A stretch of DNA of 29,706 nt from Synergistaceae bacterium (GCA_012523155.1 JAAYJB010000152.1:1-29706), one strand, 5' to 3'; positions 16,070 through 24,422 are shown, numbered from the stretch's first letter. Notes: a model not told the origin generated them from the sequence alone. Program-made: numbers and translations.

Positions 16070-17067
16070 ATTCCGCCTCCACTCACAAGGCATCCTGGTG
16101 GTCCTTTGAAAACGGGAACGCAAAGTGCGGGCTCTGCCCTCACGAGTGCGTCATAAGCCCGGGCTCAACGGGAAGATGCCGTGTACGGAAAAATGAGCGG
16201 TCATCAGGACTTGTTGCGTTGAATTATGGCCTGGTGTCTTCTGCCGCCGTGGACCCCATCGAGAAAAAGCCTCTCTATCACTGGAGGCCTGGATCATCTA
16301 TCCTCTCCCTTGGTACTGTGGGATGTTCAATGGATTGTCCCTTCTGCCAGAACTGGCAGATCGCAGAATGGGCACCTTCAGTCAGTCTTACTGAAATCAC
16401 AGCCGATACTCCCCTGACACTCTGCAAAAATGCAGGGTGCAGGTCTGTTGCGTTCACATACAACGAGCCGTTCACCTGGTACGAGTTTATCCTGGATGCC
16501 TCCAGGATCCTCAGGGAACACGGCATCGCCGTGGTCCTCGTTACCAACGGGATGATCTCTCCCGCCCCCCTGGCCGATATTGCACCCCTTGTTTCGGCGG
16601 TGAATATAGATCTGAAGGCATTCACACCTGAAGCCTACCGGAAGCTTGGAGGCGATCTCGAGACGGTGAAAAATACGATAAGTTCCATGATACGCTCCGG
16701 GGTACATGTGGAGGTTACCTTTCTCCTTGTCCCCGGCATCAACGACGAAAAAGAGGCCTTTAAACGGATGACCGAGTGGATGGATGGCCTGATTCCACAG
16801 CCCGTTCTCCACATATCGCGGTATTTCCCGAACCGGAGATGGGAGAAACCTCCGACCGATTTTCGGGTTATGGAAGAATTTGCGGAAATTGCCCGGGAAA
16901 AACTCCCGTACGTATATAAGGGAAATACGGGGGAAGAAAGCAGTACGGTTTGCCGCAACTGCGGGAAAATACTGATCAGAAGAAAAGAATACGTTATTCT
17001 TGAAAACGCAATCGATCGTGAAGGCAGATGCACTTCATGCGGAATGAAGTCACCCGTGATATTATAA
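16066..17067 (+). CDS. amrS: AmmeMemoRadiSam system radical SAM enzyme
   Basis: A 333-residue radical SAM protein. The AdoMet-binding 4Fe-4S motif is C87-x3-C91-x2-C94 in G-C-S-M-D-C-P-F-C-Q-N. It has an N-terminal cysteine group (C21, C24, C28, C38) and a C-terminal zinc-ribbon-like group (C296, C299, C322, C325), both expected for this subfamily. It belongs with the pyruvate formate-lyase-activating-enzyme-like radical SAM proteins: F-T-Y-N-E-P near 126, and V-N-I-D-L-K-A-F near 179. The reaction is not known. ATGA overlap with amrA indicates translational coupling and supports a joint role. Confidence 0.93.
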   Translation: MNSASTHKASWWSFENGNAKCGLCPHECVISPGSTGRCRVRKNERSSGLVALNYGLVSSAAVDPIEKKPLYHWRPGSSILSLGTVGCSMDCPFCQNWQIAEWAPSVSLTEITADTPLTLCKNAGCRSVAFTYNEPFTWYEFILDASRILREHGIAVVLVTNGMISPAPLADIAPLVSAVNIDLKAFTPEAYRKLGGDLETVKNTISSMIRSGVHVEVTFLLVPGINDEKEAFKRMTEWMDGLIPQPVLHISRYFPNRRWEKPPTDFRVMEEFAEIAREKLPYVYKGNTGEESSTVCRNCGKILIRRKEYVILENAIDREGRCTSCGMKSPVIL

Positions 17068-17088
17068 AAAGTTTGGAGTGAACAACAG

Positions 17089-18108
17089 ATGAAAAAATGG
17101 AATATCCCCTCATTTCTGGTCATCGCGCTGAGCCTTGCTTTGTATGCCTGGATCGTTTCGCTTCCCGCAGGCTGGTGGGATGGTTTTCTGCCGGCCGGCA
17201 CCGGTGGACCCCGTCCTGTTCTGATCAGGGAAGGGATGAACGCACGTCAGGCAGCCGAGGAATTTGCCGTTGCGGGGGTTATAGAGCCCGGCAGAGGAGG
17301 GGAGCTGGCACGATGGCTCGCCAGATTCTCCCTCGACAGGCGTCTCCGCCCCGGATTGTACATGATACGGAAGGGGACTCCATGGGAAACAGCACGGCAG
17401 CTTGAAATGGCCGAACCACGGATCGAGACGGCCATGCTCGTTCCCGGAACGGATATATTTACATTTCCAGAGCTGTTTGCCCCTGCTCTCTCAGAAAAAG
17501 AAATGGAAGCCCTGTTCGCCAGGAAGGAACTTTTTCCTGCCGAGCTCGTACCACTGCTTCCCGAATCAGCAGAGACCAGGATGGCCTTCCTTTTGCCGGA
17601 GACGTTCCACATCCCCGAAAAGACGGGGGAAGCCGTTATTACTGCAGCATCGAGGCTCTGGTGGGAAAAGGTCGGGAGAATAATTCCGGGAGAGGATAAA
17701 TCGAAAGAAAAACTTCTTGAAATGGCCATCGCCGCTTCTCTTATTGAGAGAGAGGCACTTTGGGATGAGGAACGGCCGCTTATCGCCGGCGTGATAAACA
17801 ACAGGAAAGACAGGAATATGCAGCTCCAGATCGATGCCACAGTGGTCTATGCGTGGAAAAAAGAGGGAAGAACAGTAAACAGGGTCCTTCACAAGGACCT
17901 CGAGATCGATTCACCGTACAATACCTATAAAATTCCCGGATTTCCCCCTGCACCGATCTGCATGCCCTCGTTGAACTCATGGCTCGCCGTCATCTCGCCG
18001 GATAAAACGGAATATCTCTACTACGTGGCCCAGAAAGACGGACGTCATCTCTTTTCGTCCACCTATAACGGACACCTGAAGAATATCAGGAAGGTGCGGG
18101 GAAAGTGA
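17089..18108 (+). CDS. mltG: endolytic peptidoglycan transglycosylase MltG (YceG family)
   Basis: A 339-residue MltG, an inner-membrane lytic transglycosylase thought to terminate nascent glycan strands. One N-terminal transmembrane segment spans about residues 7-25, and a LysM-like region lies around 40-110. The catalytic domain has F-L-L-P-E-T-F at 167-173, the active-site glutamate E220 in S-L-I-E-R-E-A, I-A-G-V-I-N-N-R at 232-239, L-Q-I-D-A-T-V at 246-252 and D-S-P-Y-N-T-Y at 274-280. The H-x-F-S-S-T-Y region closes the domain. Length is normal. TTGGAGTGAA lies just upstream of the ATG, 21 bases after amrS. The 3' end overlaps the next gene as GTGA. Confidence 0.95.
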   Translation: MKKWNIPSFLVIALSLALYAWIVSLPAGWWDGFLPAGTGGPRPVLIREGMNARQAAEEFAVAGVIEPGRGGELARWLARFSLDRRLRPGLYMIRKGTPWETARQLEMAEPRIETAMLVPGTDIFTFPELFAPALSEKEMEALFARKELFPAELVPLLPESAETRMAFLLPETFHIPEKTGEAVITAASRLWWEKVGRIIPGEDKSKEKLLEMAIAASLIEREALWDEERPLIAGVINNRKDRNMQLQIDATVVYAWKKEGRTVNRVLHKDLEIDSPYNTYKIPGFPPAPICMPSLNSWLAVISPDKTEYLYYVAQKDGRHLFSSTYNGHLKNIRKVRGK

Positions 18109-18473
18109 GACAAGGAGCAGAAAACATAGCTCCTGACATGGGAAGGCTGGTTATTTTACTTCCGGCGGATTCAATCGTCTACTTCAGCTGGATAATATCC
18201 GAATACGACGGGCTGGGGTTCGTCAAAACAGAGAAGATCCTGCAGAAAGAAAAAAGAGAACGGGACGAGTGCAGGAACTTTCAGGGCGGTGAAGAAGAGA
18301 CAGACGGGATTGTGTCCCTTTTCTTTCCTGAAGAGAGACGGGAGAACGTGTTAGAATTACTCTCAGCCCTTAAAGCTGAAGGGATGTCGGTTTGCATTAT
18401 ACGGGAGGAGAGGGCCGGATCATCCTCTCCTCATAAAAATGATGAGCAACCGGAGGAAATCATATCGATATGA
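18105..18473 (+). CDS. DUF4911-like hypothetical protein
   Basis: A 122-residue small protein. Its pattern is a strand (L-V-I-L-L-P), then D-S-I-V-Y-F-S-W-I-I-S-E-Y-D-G-L-G-F-V-K-T, then I-V-S-L-F-F-P, then an amphipathic helix (L-E-L-L-S-A-L). This resembles DUF4911, whose function is unknown. It is longer than the domain itself because of a charged loop (about residues 44-67) and a polar tail after residue 103. The GTG start overlaps the mltG stop (GTGA) and the stop overlaps tldD (ATGA), so it is a coupled operon member. It lies between a cell-wall enzyme and a protease. Family assignment from memory is moderate. Confidence 0.62.
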   Translation: MRQGAENIAPDMGRLVILLPADSIVYFSWIISEYDGLGFVKTEKILQKEKRERDECRNFQGGEEETDGIVSLFFPEERRENVLELLSALKAEGMSVCIIREERAGSSSPHKNDEQPEEIISI

Positions 18474-19831
18474 GCATCAACGCAAAACTGGGCACTGCAC
18501 TGAAATCAGTCAAGGATGAAGGTGCTGATTTCGCCGACTTATATTTTGAAATTTCTTCCTCCCATTCATTTATGTACGAAGAGGGAACGTTCGAGGAAAT
18601 ATCGTCTTCACGGATGGAAGGCGTAGGAGCCAGGGTCGTGAGAGGAGAGGCAACCTCACACGTGCATGCCCCGGGTGTGGACATCTTCACAGGGTTGTCA
18701 TGCCTCCGGAAAGCTGCGGCAAACAGCGGGCTCTCCGGGGCAGCAGTCCATGTTCCTTCCCTTCGGATCATGGAGAGAGACACAACACTGCAGTCTCCTG
18801 ATTTCTCTTTTTTCAGAGAGATAGATGAGAGGACCCGCAGCGGTTCAATGTGGGTAAAACAGGTCTCCATGAACCTGGATACTGCGTGCAAATGTTTCAC
18901 GGTCTTCAACAGCGAAGATGTCCTGGTCGGAGACAAAAGGGAGTACACGATCTTCAGCGTTGAAGTTGTCGTTGAAAAAGACGGAGTTATTCAGACCGGC
19001 TACGAGTCGGAAGCACTCTCAGTGAACAGCGTCGAATTTTTCACAAGAATTTCACCGATGAAAACGGCGGAAAAAGCTCTTTCAAGGGCTCTTCTCATGC
19101 TGGACGCCCCTGAATGTCCTGCGGGGACGATGCCCATCCTGCTTTCCGGGGAAGCGGGGGGGACAATGGTTCATGAGGCCTGTGGGCATGGACTTGAGGC
19201 GGATATCATCCAGAAGGACTATTCGGTCTACAGGGGAAAAATAGGGAGTCAGGTCGCAAGCCCTCTTGTCACACTCGTCGACGACGGGTCCATCCCTGGT
19301 CTGCTCGGCAGCAGCCGCTGGGATGATGAAGGAACTCCGTGCCGACGCACCGTGCTGATAGAAAAGGGTATACTGAAAGAGTATCTTACTGACAGGACTT
19401 CGGCAATGAAGGGCGGACTTCCACTCACGGGAAACGGAAGAAGGAGTTCATACCGTTCCGTACCCCAGCCCAGGATGACAAACACGTTTATCGAACCAGG
19501 TACTTCTTCCCCGGAGGAAATACTGAAAGGCATGAAGAACGGGCTTCTTGTGAAAAAAATGGGCGGTGGGGAAGTGGATCCGACCTCGGGAGATTTTGTC
19601 TTCCATGTTACAGAAGGATATCTCGTTAAGGACGGCAGGATAACTCAACCTGTCCGCGGTGCAGTCCTTACCGGGAACGGCCCTGAAACCCTCATGAACA
19701 TCAGGGCTGTCGGAAATGATCTCCATTTTCTCCCCGGGATATGCGGAAAATCAGGGCAAAGCGTCCCGGTGGCAGACGGACAGCCGTCGCTTCTTCTGGG
19801 CAATATTGTTGTAGGAGGTGCCGGAGCTTGA
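18470..19831 (+). CDS. tldD: TldD family metalloprotease
   Basis: A 453-residue TldD homologue. TldD normally forms a heterodimer with TldE/PmbA, and in E. coli is linked to microcin B17 maturation, CcdA turnover and digestion of unfolded peptides. The zinc motif H-E-x-x-x-H is at 235-240 (H-E-A-C-G-H), followed by G-L-E-A-D. The C-terminal conserved run includes G-I-C-G-K-S-G-Q and a final V-V-G-G. No pmbA/tldE gene is in the window, so its partner must lie elsewhere or it works alone. The ATG has CGGAGGAAA upstream and overlaps the stop of the DUF4911-like gene. It is followed by ftsK after one base. Confidence 0.93.
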   Translation: MSINAKLGTALKSVKDEGADFADLYFEISSSHSFMYEEGTFEEISSSRMEGVGARVVRGEATSHVHAPGVDIFTGLSCLRKAAANSGLSGAAVHVPSLRIMERDTTLQSPDFSFFREIDERTRSGSMWVKQVSMNLDTACKCFTVFNSEDVLVGDKREYTIFSVEVVVEKDGVIQTGYESEALSVNSVEFFTRISPMKTAEKALSRALLMLDAPECPAGTMPILLSGEAGGTMVHEACGHGLEADIIQKDYSVYRGKIGSQVASPLVTLVDDGSIPGLLGSSRWDDEGTPCRRTVLIEKGILKEYLTDRTSAMKGGLPLTGNGRRSSYRSVPQPRMTNTFIEPGTSSPEEILKGMKNGLLVKKMGGGEVDPTSGDFVFHVTEGYLVKDGRITQPVRGAVLTGNGPETLMNIRAVGNDLHFLPGICGKSGQSVPVADGQPSLLLGNIVVGGAGA

Positions 19832-19832
19832 T

Positions 19833-22253
19833 ATGAGCATTTTCAGCAGGAAAAACCAACCCCGTGCACGAAAAACTTCCCGAAACAACGGCCGGGGCAG
19901 AAAAGGGGGAGGAATTCTTTCCCTTTGGATAGAAATATTTGTGTTTCTGATTCTCGCTTTTCTGTTATACGCGACAGCATCGCTCTTTTCCCTGCGGACA
20001 GGGGCATGGGGGGAACAGATACAGTTTTCAATGCTCCGGAACTGGGGCGGTGCAAGCCTTATCCCACTGCTTTTCGGATGCTACCTATGCATATCCTATT
20101 TCCTGAAAACAGGGTCAAAAGGCTTTATTCGCCAGTTTTTCGGCACATTTCTTCTTTTTCTGTGTCTTGCACTTCTTTTCGGGTTGTTCCGTATGGCGGG
20201 AGTATTCCAGGGAATAGCCGTGCTGTCTCCGGGATACCTCGGCGACGGTCTTGCGATCTTCCTGACCCGAACCACGGGGGCACTGGGGACCATTCTCCTT
20301 GCCACCGCATTCCTCATCCTCTCGTCAACGTTTTACGGGCTTTTTAACCCGGCTTCCGTAGTCATGAAACTGTCTGCCATCTTCAAAGTGCTCGCAAGCG
20401 ACAAGTGGAAAAAAATGCCCTATCCGGCTGAAGAGAAAAAAAATTCACCTGCAAGGACAGATCATATTCATGATGAAAAGGCCGTCTTTGCTCCTTCTTC
20501 CTTCTCCTACGAGCAATCTCCCGAGGAGGATCACGGGGCTGAAATACCTGGAAAAAACGGCGAAGATAATCCTGCGGACTCTGCTGAACCCCTGGAGGAG
20601 GAACCTGATAAGGAGCATACAGACCTTACGGAACTGCTTTTGCGCCCGCAAATGAAGAAAAAGACAAAAAATGAAGAACCTCTCCCCGTTTTTCAGGATG
20701 AAGTCTCTGAAGATGTATCGCCCCAGGAGGAACAGTCGGAAGAGACCGGTGATCCCCACGCACTCCCCGAAATAGAATTCAACGAGGTGGAGGGGAGCGA
20801 ACGAAAGGTGAGAGGGGGAACCTTTCCCCCGCCCCTGGATATCTTCGGGCCGAGACAGCAGTTCGATTCCACCGAGACCAATGAAACAGTGAAGGAACAG
20901 GCGGATGCCATTATTGCCACACTCAACGACTTCGGTGTTCAGGCTGAAATGATGGACGTGGTCATCGGACCTACCGTTATCCAGTTTCAAATCCAGCTTG
21001 CTCCGGGAATCAAGGTCAGTAAAGTGGCAGGATTGAGCAACGACCTTGCCGTGGCTTTGGCAGTTCCCTCGCTGCGTATAGAGGCACCGATCCCCGGGAA
21101 AACATACGTCGGTATTGAAATTCCCAACCCGAAAAGAAGAGGAATATCCATACGGACCATCCTGGAGTCCCAGATTTTCCAGGACAACGAGTATGACCTT
21201 CCCCTTCCCATGGGGGTCAGAGTCGACTCGCGGCCCCTGGTCGTCGGGCTCGAAGACCTGCCGCATCTGCTCGTGGCGGGAACGACTGGTTCAGGCAAGA
21301 GCGTATTTGTGACCAGCTGCATCACCGGTTTATGTTCTTACCGTTCTCCGGAGGAACTAAGGCTGATCCTTATCGACCCGAAAAGGGTAGAGCTGAGCAT
21401 TTACGAAAACCTTCCCCATGTTCTCGCAAAACCGGTGGTATCACCTAAAAAAGCAATCCAGGCACTGGCCTGGGCAGTTCGTGAGATGGAACACAGGTAC
21501 GAAATATTCGCCCGAGCCAGGGTCAGGAACCTGAAGTCGTACAACCAGTGTGTCCTCCCCAAGGCACAGCTGCCCCATATCGTTATTGTGGTTGACGAGC
21601 TTGCCGATCTCATGTTCACCGCACAGAAAGAAGTGGAGGACTATATCTGCCGCCTTGCCCAGATGGCGAGGGCAACCGGAATTCACCTAATACTGGCGAC
21701 GCAGCGCCCGTCGGTGAATGTCATCACCGGGCTCATAAAGGCGAATGTTCCTGCGCGGGTCGCCTTTACCCTGCCCTCACAGACCGACTCCAGGACAATT
21801 ATCGACGTATCCGGCGCCGAGCGCCTTCTGGGCAAGGGCGATATGCTCTTCGTCAGTTCGAGATATCCCAGGCCGCTCAGGGTCCAGTCTCCTTTCATCG
21901 ACGACTCAAAAAGCCTTGAGATCATCGCCTACCTCAGAAACGTCTTCGGAGACCCTGAATACGTTGACATTGAAGACCAGGGAACAGAGGCCCCGGCGGG
22001 GGGAGACACGTCTTTTGCCGATGATCCTCTCCTGGAAGAAGCAGTGGATATCGTCCTCGACACCGGAATTGCCTCCGCAAGCAGGCTGCAGAGACAGCTC
22101 CGGGTCGGGTTCACGAGAGCGGCACGGCTTATCGATACTATGGAACAAATGGGCATAGTCGGCCCGCCGGAAGGATCAAAGCCAAGGGAAATACTCGTGG
22201 ACGATGAACGGGCACGGGATATTTTCCGCTCGGCAACCGGCGGTGAGGAATGA
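19833..22253 (+). CDS. ftsK: DNA translocase FtsK/SpoIIIE
   Basis: An 806-residue DNA pump acting at the division septum to clear chromosome ends. The N-terminal part has about four transmembrane segments (roughly residues 27-170). A charged, Glu/Asp-rich linker runs from about 195 to 335. The motor follows, with Walker A G-T-T-G-S-G-K-S at 483-490 and Walker B V-V-D-E-L-A-D at 586-592. The last 75 residues form the winged-helix gamma domain that reads polar DNA motifs (A-S-A-S-R-L-Q-R-Q-L, then R-A-A-R-L-I-D-T-M-E). I chose ATG 19833, one base after the tldD stop, with GGAG six bases upstream. An in-frame GTG at 19818 falls within an AGGAGGTG and would add five residues. Confidence 0.95.
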   Translation: MSIFSRKNQPRARKTSRNNGRGRKGGGILSLWIEIFVFLILAFLLYATASLFSLRTGAWGEQIQFSMLRNWGGASLIPLLFGCYLCISYFLKTGSKGFIRQFFGTFLLFLCLALLFGLFRMAGVFQGIAVLSPGYLGDGLAIFLTRTTGALGTILLATAFLILSSTFYGLFNPASVVMKLSAIFKVLASDKWKKMPYPAEEKKNSPARTDHIHDEKAVFAPSSFSYEQSPEEDHGAEIPGKNGEDNPADSAEPLEEEPDKEHTDLTELLLRPQMKKKTKNEEPLPVFQDEVSEDVSPQEEQSEETGDPHALPEIEFNEVEGSERKVRGGTFPPPLDIFGPRQQFDSTETNETVKEQADAIIATLNDFGVQAEMMDVVIGPTVIQFQIQLAPGIKVSKVAGLSNDLAVALAVPSLRIEAPIPGKTYVGIEIPNPKRRGISIRTILESQIFQDNEYDLPLPMGVRVDSRPLVVGLEDLPHLLVAGTTGSGKSVFVTSCITGLCSYRSPEELRLILIDPKRVELSIYENLPHVLAKPVVSPKKAIQALAWAVREMEHRYEIFARARVRNLKSYNQCVLPKAQLPHIVIVVDELADLMFTAQKEVEDYICRLAQMARATGIHLILATQRPSVNVITGLIKANVPARVAFTLPSQTDSRTIIDVSGAERLLGKGDMLFVSSRYPRPLRVQSPFIDDSKSLEIIAYLRNVFGDPEYVDIEDQGTEAPAGGDTSFADDPLLEEAVDIVLDTGIASASRLQRQLRVGFTRAARLIDTMEQMGIVGPPEGSKPREILVDDERARDIFRSATGGEE

Positions 22254-22254
22254 C

Positions 22255-22989
22255 ATGGCTGTTCTTTCCCTCCCCGGCTTCACAGCTGAAACACCTTTTG
22301 AAATGGAGCGGCCTCCCCTTGTGATCGTCGCCGGCGGGAGGCCGCCGGCGATTTCCTGGCTAAAAAAGTTTCTCCATGGAAAAGAGATCTGGTGTGCGGA
22401 TTCCGGGATTGTCCCGTGCATCAATGCCGGTTTCTTCCCGGCAAGGATCATCGGGGACGGGGACAGTTCTCCCGGGGATATCATTGAACTTGCACAGAAA
22501 AAGGGAGTCATGATCGATAAATATCCTTCTGACAAGGATTTCACTGATCTTCAGCTTGCCCTCTTCCGGGCCGGAGAGGAAGGATACAGTTCTGTCCTGG
22601 TCTCGGGATGCTGGGGAGGGCGATTCGATCACCTGTGGTCTGTCGTCCATTCTGCTGTCTGGGCACGTGAGCGGGGGACAAGAGTCCTTGCGTTTGCGGA
22701 TCACGATGAAGTGCTTTTTCTTCTTTCCGGAGGAGAGGAGTGGAAGATCAACGTTACACGAAGAAAAGGAGCGGTCCTTTCTCTTCTTCCCCTGGCCGGT
22801 GACTGCCATGGGGTGTCAATTTCAGGGACCCGGTGGAGTCTTGAAAAAATATCGCTGCTGCAGGCTCATCCTTTTTCCGTGAGCAATCGCCTTCTGGAAA
22901 CAGAAAACCCCAGGATCTCCGTTTCGGAAGGCATCCTGGGGGTATACTTCGGATGGGAGAAAAAGCGGGCTTTTAAACTGCCCGCTTGA
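22255..22989 (+). CDS. thiN: thiamine pyrophosphokinase
   Basis: A 244-residue thiamine pyrophosphokinase, making thiamine diphosphate from thiamine and ATP. Motifs: [13 protein letters not shown] with the metal-binding aspartates, [12 protein letters not shown], and G-G-R-F-D-H-L. The ATG at 22255 follows the ftsK stop by one base and has GAGGA at good spacing. ThDP is the cofactor of Dxs, encoded nearby in the divergent operon, though a functional link is only inferred. The 3' end overlaps the convergent rpmB gene by 17 bases; its last codons double as the rpmB terminator stem. A 10-bp perfect inverted repeat lies within codons 25-33. Confidence 0.92.
   Translation: MAVLSLPGFTAETPFEMERPPLVIVAGGRPPAISWLKKFLHGKEIWCADSGIVPCINAGFFPARIIGDGDSSPGDIIELAQKKGVMIDKYPSDKDFTDLQLALFRAGEEGYSSVLVSGCWGGRFDHLWSVVHSAVWARERGTRVLAFADHDEVLFLLSGGEEWKINVTRRKGAVLSLLPLAGDCHGVSISGTRWSLEKISLLQAHPFSVSNRLLETENPRISVSEGILGVYFGWEKKRAFKLPA
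22328..22351 (+). repeat. perfect inverted repeat (10-bp stem, 4-base loop) inside thiN
   Basis: TCGCCGGCGG (22328-22337) and CCGCCGGCGA (22342-22351) are exact reverse complements around a GAGG loop. All stem pairs but two are G-C, so a very stable RNA hairpin would form about 75 bases into thiN. Only TTT and mixed bases follow, so it is not a canonical terminator. It could be a by-product of Gly- and Pro-rich codons. Confidence 0.6.
22958..22987 (-). terminator. Rho-independent terminator of rpmB, embedded in the thiN 3' end
   Basis: Read on the minus strand, AAGCGGGC (22987-22980) and GCCCGCTT (22970-22963) form an 8-bp perfect stem. The 9-base loop contains the rpmB stop codon. T residues continue past the stem, giving a five-T run at 22964-22960. 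Every base of the element is also thiN coding sequence. On the plus strand the hairpin lacks a T-tract (GACTC follows), so it should mainly stop transcription from rpmB. Confidence 0.75.
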
Positions 22990-23167
22990 CTCTTCCGGCT
23001 TTGAGGCATCTTGTGCAGACCCTCATCCTGAGAGACTCCCCGCCGCCGACATCGGCTTTCACACTCCGGAGATTGACGAGCCACCGTCTGCGGGTGTGGC
23101 GGTTGGAATGGCTTACGGCATTTCCCGTAGTAGGGCCGCGTCCGCAGCATTCACACACTCTGGCCAT
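22973..23167 (-). CDS. rpmB: 50S ribosomal protein L28 (zinc-binding type)
   Basis: A 64-residue L28 of the large ribosomal subunit, beginning [11 protein letters not shown] with the typical [15 protein letters not shown] core. It keeps the four zinc-ligand cysteines (C5, C8, C51, C54), so it is a C+ type. It is monocistronic on the minus strand, with its own promoter (23188-23217) and terminator. The ATG has AAGGGGG eight bases upstream. Its 3' end overlaps the convergent thiN gene by 17 bases. Confidence 0.96.
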   Translation of the reverse strand: MARVCECCGRGPTTGNAVSHSNRHTRRRWLVNLRSVKADVGGGESLRMRVCTRCLKAGRVKRAV

Positions 23168-23187
23168 GATTTCGCCCCCTTGTTGCG

Positions 23188-23217
23188 ATTATAGAAATCA
23201 GGATATATTTCGATCAA
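23188..23217 (-). promoter_or_regulatory. sigma-70-type promoter of rpmB
   Basis: On the minus strand TTGATC (23217-23212) is followed after 18 bases by a consensus TATAAT (23193-23188), about 20 bases before the rpmB ATG at 23167. The leader would be short, with AAGGGGG as Shine-Dalgarno. On the plus strand the same gap (23168-23292) must also drive xseB-ispA-dxs, but I see only weak candidates there: TTGCGA with TATATT at 15-base spacing, or TAAAAT at 23265-23270. Confidence 0.65.
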
Positions 23218-23292
23218 ACGGAAGAATTCTAGCACAGAGGGGTGCAGGGAGCAAATTTTTTATGTAAAATTCTTCAGGGAGGAGTGGAGATA

Positions 23293-23523
23293 ATGAAATT
23301 CAGTGAAAAAATGGAAGAAATTGAGATAATTGTAGCACGGATGGAAAAGGAAGCACTTCCCCTTGAAGATGCACTCGCCCTTTTCGAACAGGGAGTCGGC
23401 CTTATCAGGGAATGCCAGTCGTACCTTATGGAAGCGAAACAGCGGGTGACCCTTCTTTCGGAGCAGGAGAGGGAAGCGACCTTCACTTCCCTTCAGAACA
23501 GCAGGGAGGGGGATGACGAATGA
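23293..23523 (+). CDS. xseB: exodeoxyribonuclease VII small subunit
   Basis: A 76-residue XseB, small subunit of the single-strand exonuclease VII. The typical helical core is visible: F-S-E-K-M-E-E-I-E-I-I-V, then L-P-L-E-D-A-L-A-L-F-E-Q-G-V. The start at 23293 has GGAGTGGAG upstream; a longer reading from 23242 has no family similarity. The large subunit gene xseA, usually the upstream neighbour, is not here: upstream lies the divergent rpmB. The stop overlaps ispA as ATGA. Confidence 0.93.
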   Translation: MKFSEKMEEIEIIVARMEKEALPLEDALALFEQGVGLIRECQSYLMEAKQRVTLLSEQEREATFTSLQNSREGDDE

Positions 23524-24422
23524 AATCATCCGGTTTTGACACCCTGTACACTGAAGCACGGGACTTTTTCGAAGAGAACCTGATATCTTTCTGTTCCTCT
23601 CCCGGAGAGGCAATTCCTCCAAGGCTGATGAATTCCATGGCCTATTCGCTCAAGGCAGGTGGAAAAAGGCTCAGACCTGTCCTCTGCATAAAGGGAGGGG
23701 AGAGCTTCGGGCTTTCAAGAGAAAAAACGCTGCCCATGGCACTCGCTCTCGAGATGATACACACGGCTTCGCTTATTCACGACGACCTCCCGTCCATGGA
23801 CGATGACATGCTTAGAAGAGGGAAGCCCACTAACCACGTGCTCTACGGAGAAGCGCTCGCCATACTTGCGGGAGACGCGCTCATGGGCTGGGCATTCGAA
23901 TATCCGCTCTCCACTCTTCCCGGGCTCGGGATCGACACGGGCAGGGTCTGCCGTGCGATGCAGATCCTTGCCAATGCGCTGGGGCCCTCAGGGATATGCG
24001 GGGGACAGGTCCTGGATACAGACAGGGAAAGCATTGAGGAAACTCCTGATTTTCCCTGGAAGGTAACACGACAGAAAACCGCTGTCCTGATACGGGCTTC
24101 GCTGCTCACGGGCGCCGTTCTCGCAGGTGCAGACGAAAAATCTCTTGATGCGCTCGGAGAATACGGCTGGCGGTTGGGAAATGCATTCCAGATCGTCGAC
24201 GACATACTGGATGTCACGTCTACAGCTGAAGAACTCGGGAAAACTCCTGGGAAAGACAAATCTCAGAAAAAGAGAACATTTGCGGCCATATTCGGGCTGG
24301 AAAAAGCACGGCAGCTTGCTGCCGAAGAGAGCAGTGCGGCTGTGCGCGCCCTGGAAGGCACGAGCGGGGATACATCATTTTTAACCGCCCTCGCCGGTTA
24401 CTTGTGCGAACGGACAAGATGA
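23520..24422 (+). CDS. ispA: polyprenyl synthetase family protein (FPP/GGPP synthase type)
   Basis: A 300-residue trans-prenyltransferase, joining DMAPP or a longer allylic diphosphate with IPP units. G-G-K-R-L-R-P is at 47-53. The first Asp-rich motif D-D-L-P-S-M-D is at 88-94, followed by R-R-G-K-P-T-N-H at 99-106. The second, D-D-I-L-D, is at 227-231. In bacterial FPP synthases the residue five before the first Asp is a tyrosine (H-T-Y-S-L-I-H-D-D); here it is A83 (H-T-A-S-L-I-H-D-D). Engineered loss of that aromatic residue is known to lengthen the product, so GGPP or longer is possible. The gene overlaps xseB and dxs by four bases each. The symbol follows the family and position, not a proven product. 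Confidence 0.9.
   Translation: MKSSGFDTLYTEARDFFEENLISFCSSPGEAIPPRLMNSMAYSLKAGGKRLRPVLCIKGGESFGLSREKTLPMALALEMIHTASLIHDDLPSMDDDMLRRGKPTNHVLYGEALAILAGDALMGWAFEYPLSTLPGLGIDTGRVCRAMQILANALGPSGICGGQVLDTDRESIEETPDFPWKVTRQKTAVLIRASLLTGAVLAGADEKSLDALGEYGWRLGNAFQIVDDILDVTSTAEELGKTPGKDKSQKKRTFAAIFGLEKARQLAAEESSAAVRALEGTSGDTSFLTALAGYLCERTR

Noticed and set aside
22963..22987. Plus-strand reading of the thiN-end hairpin as the thiN terminator
   Set aside because: On the plus strand it is followed by GACTC with no T-tract and it includes coding bases, so only the minus-strand terminator for rpmB is supported.
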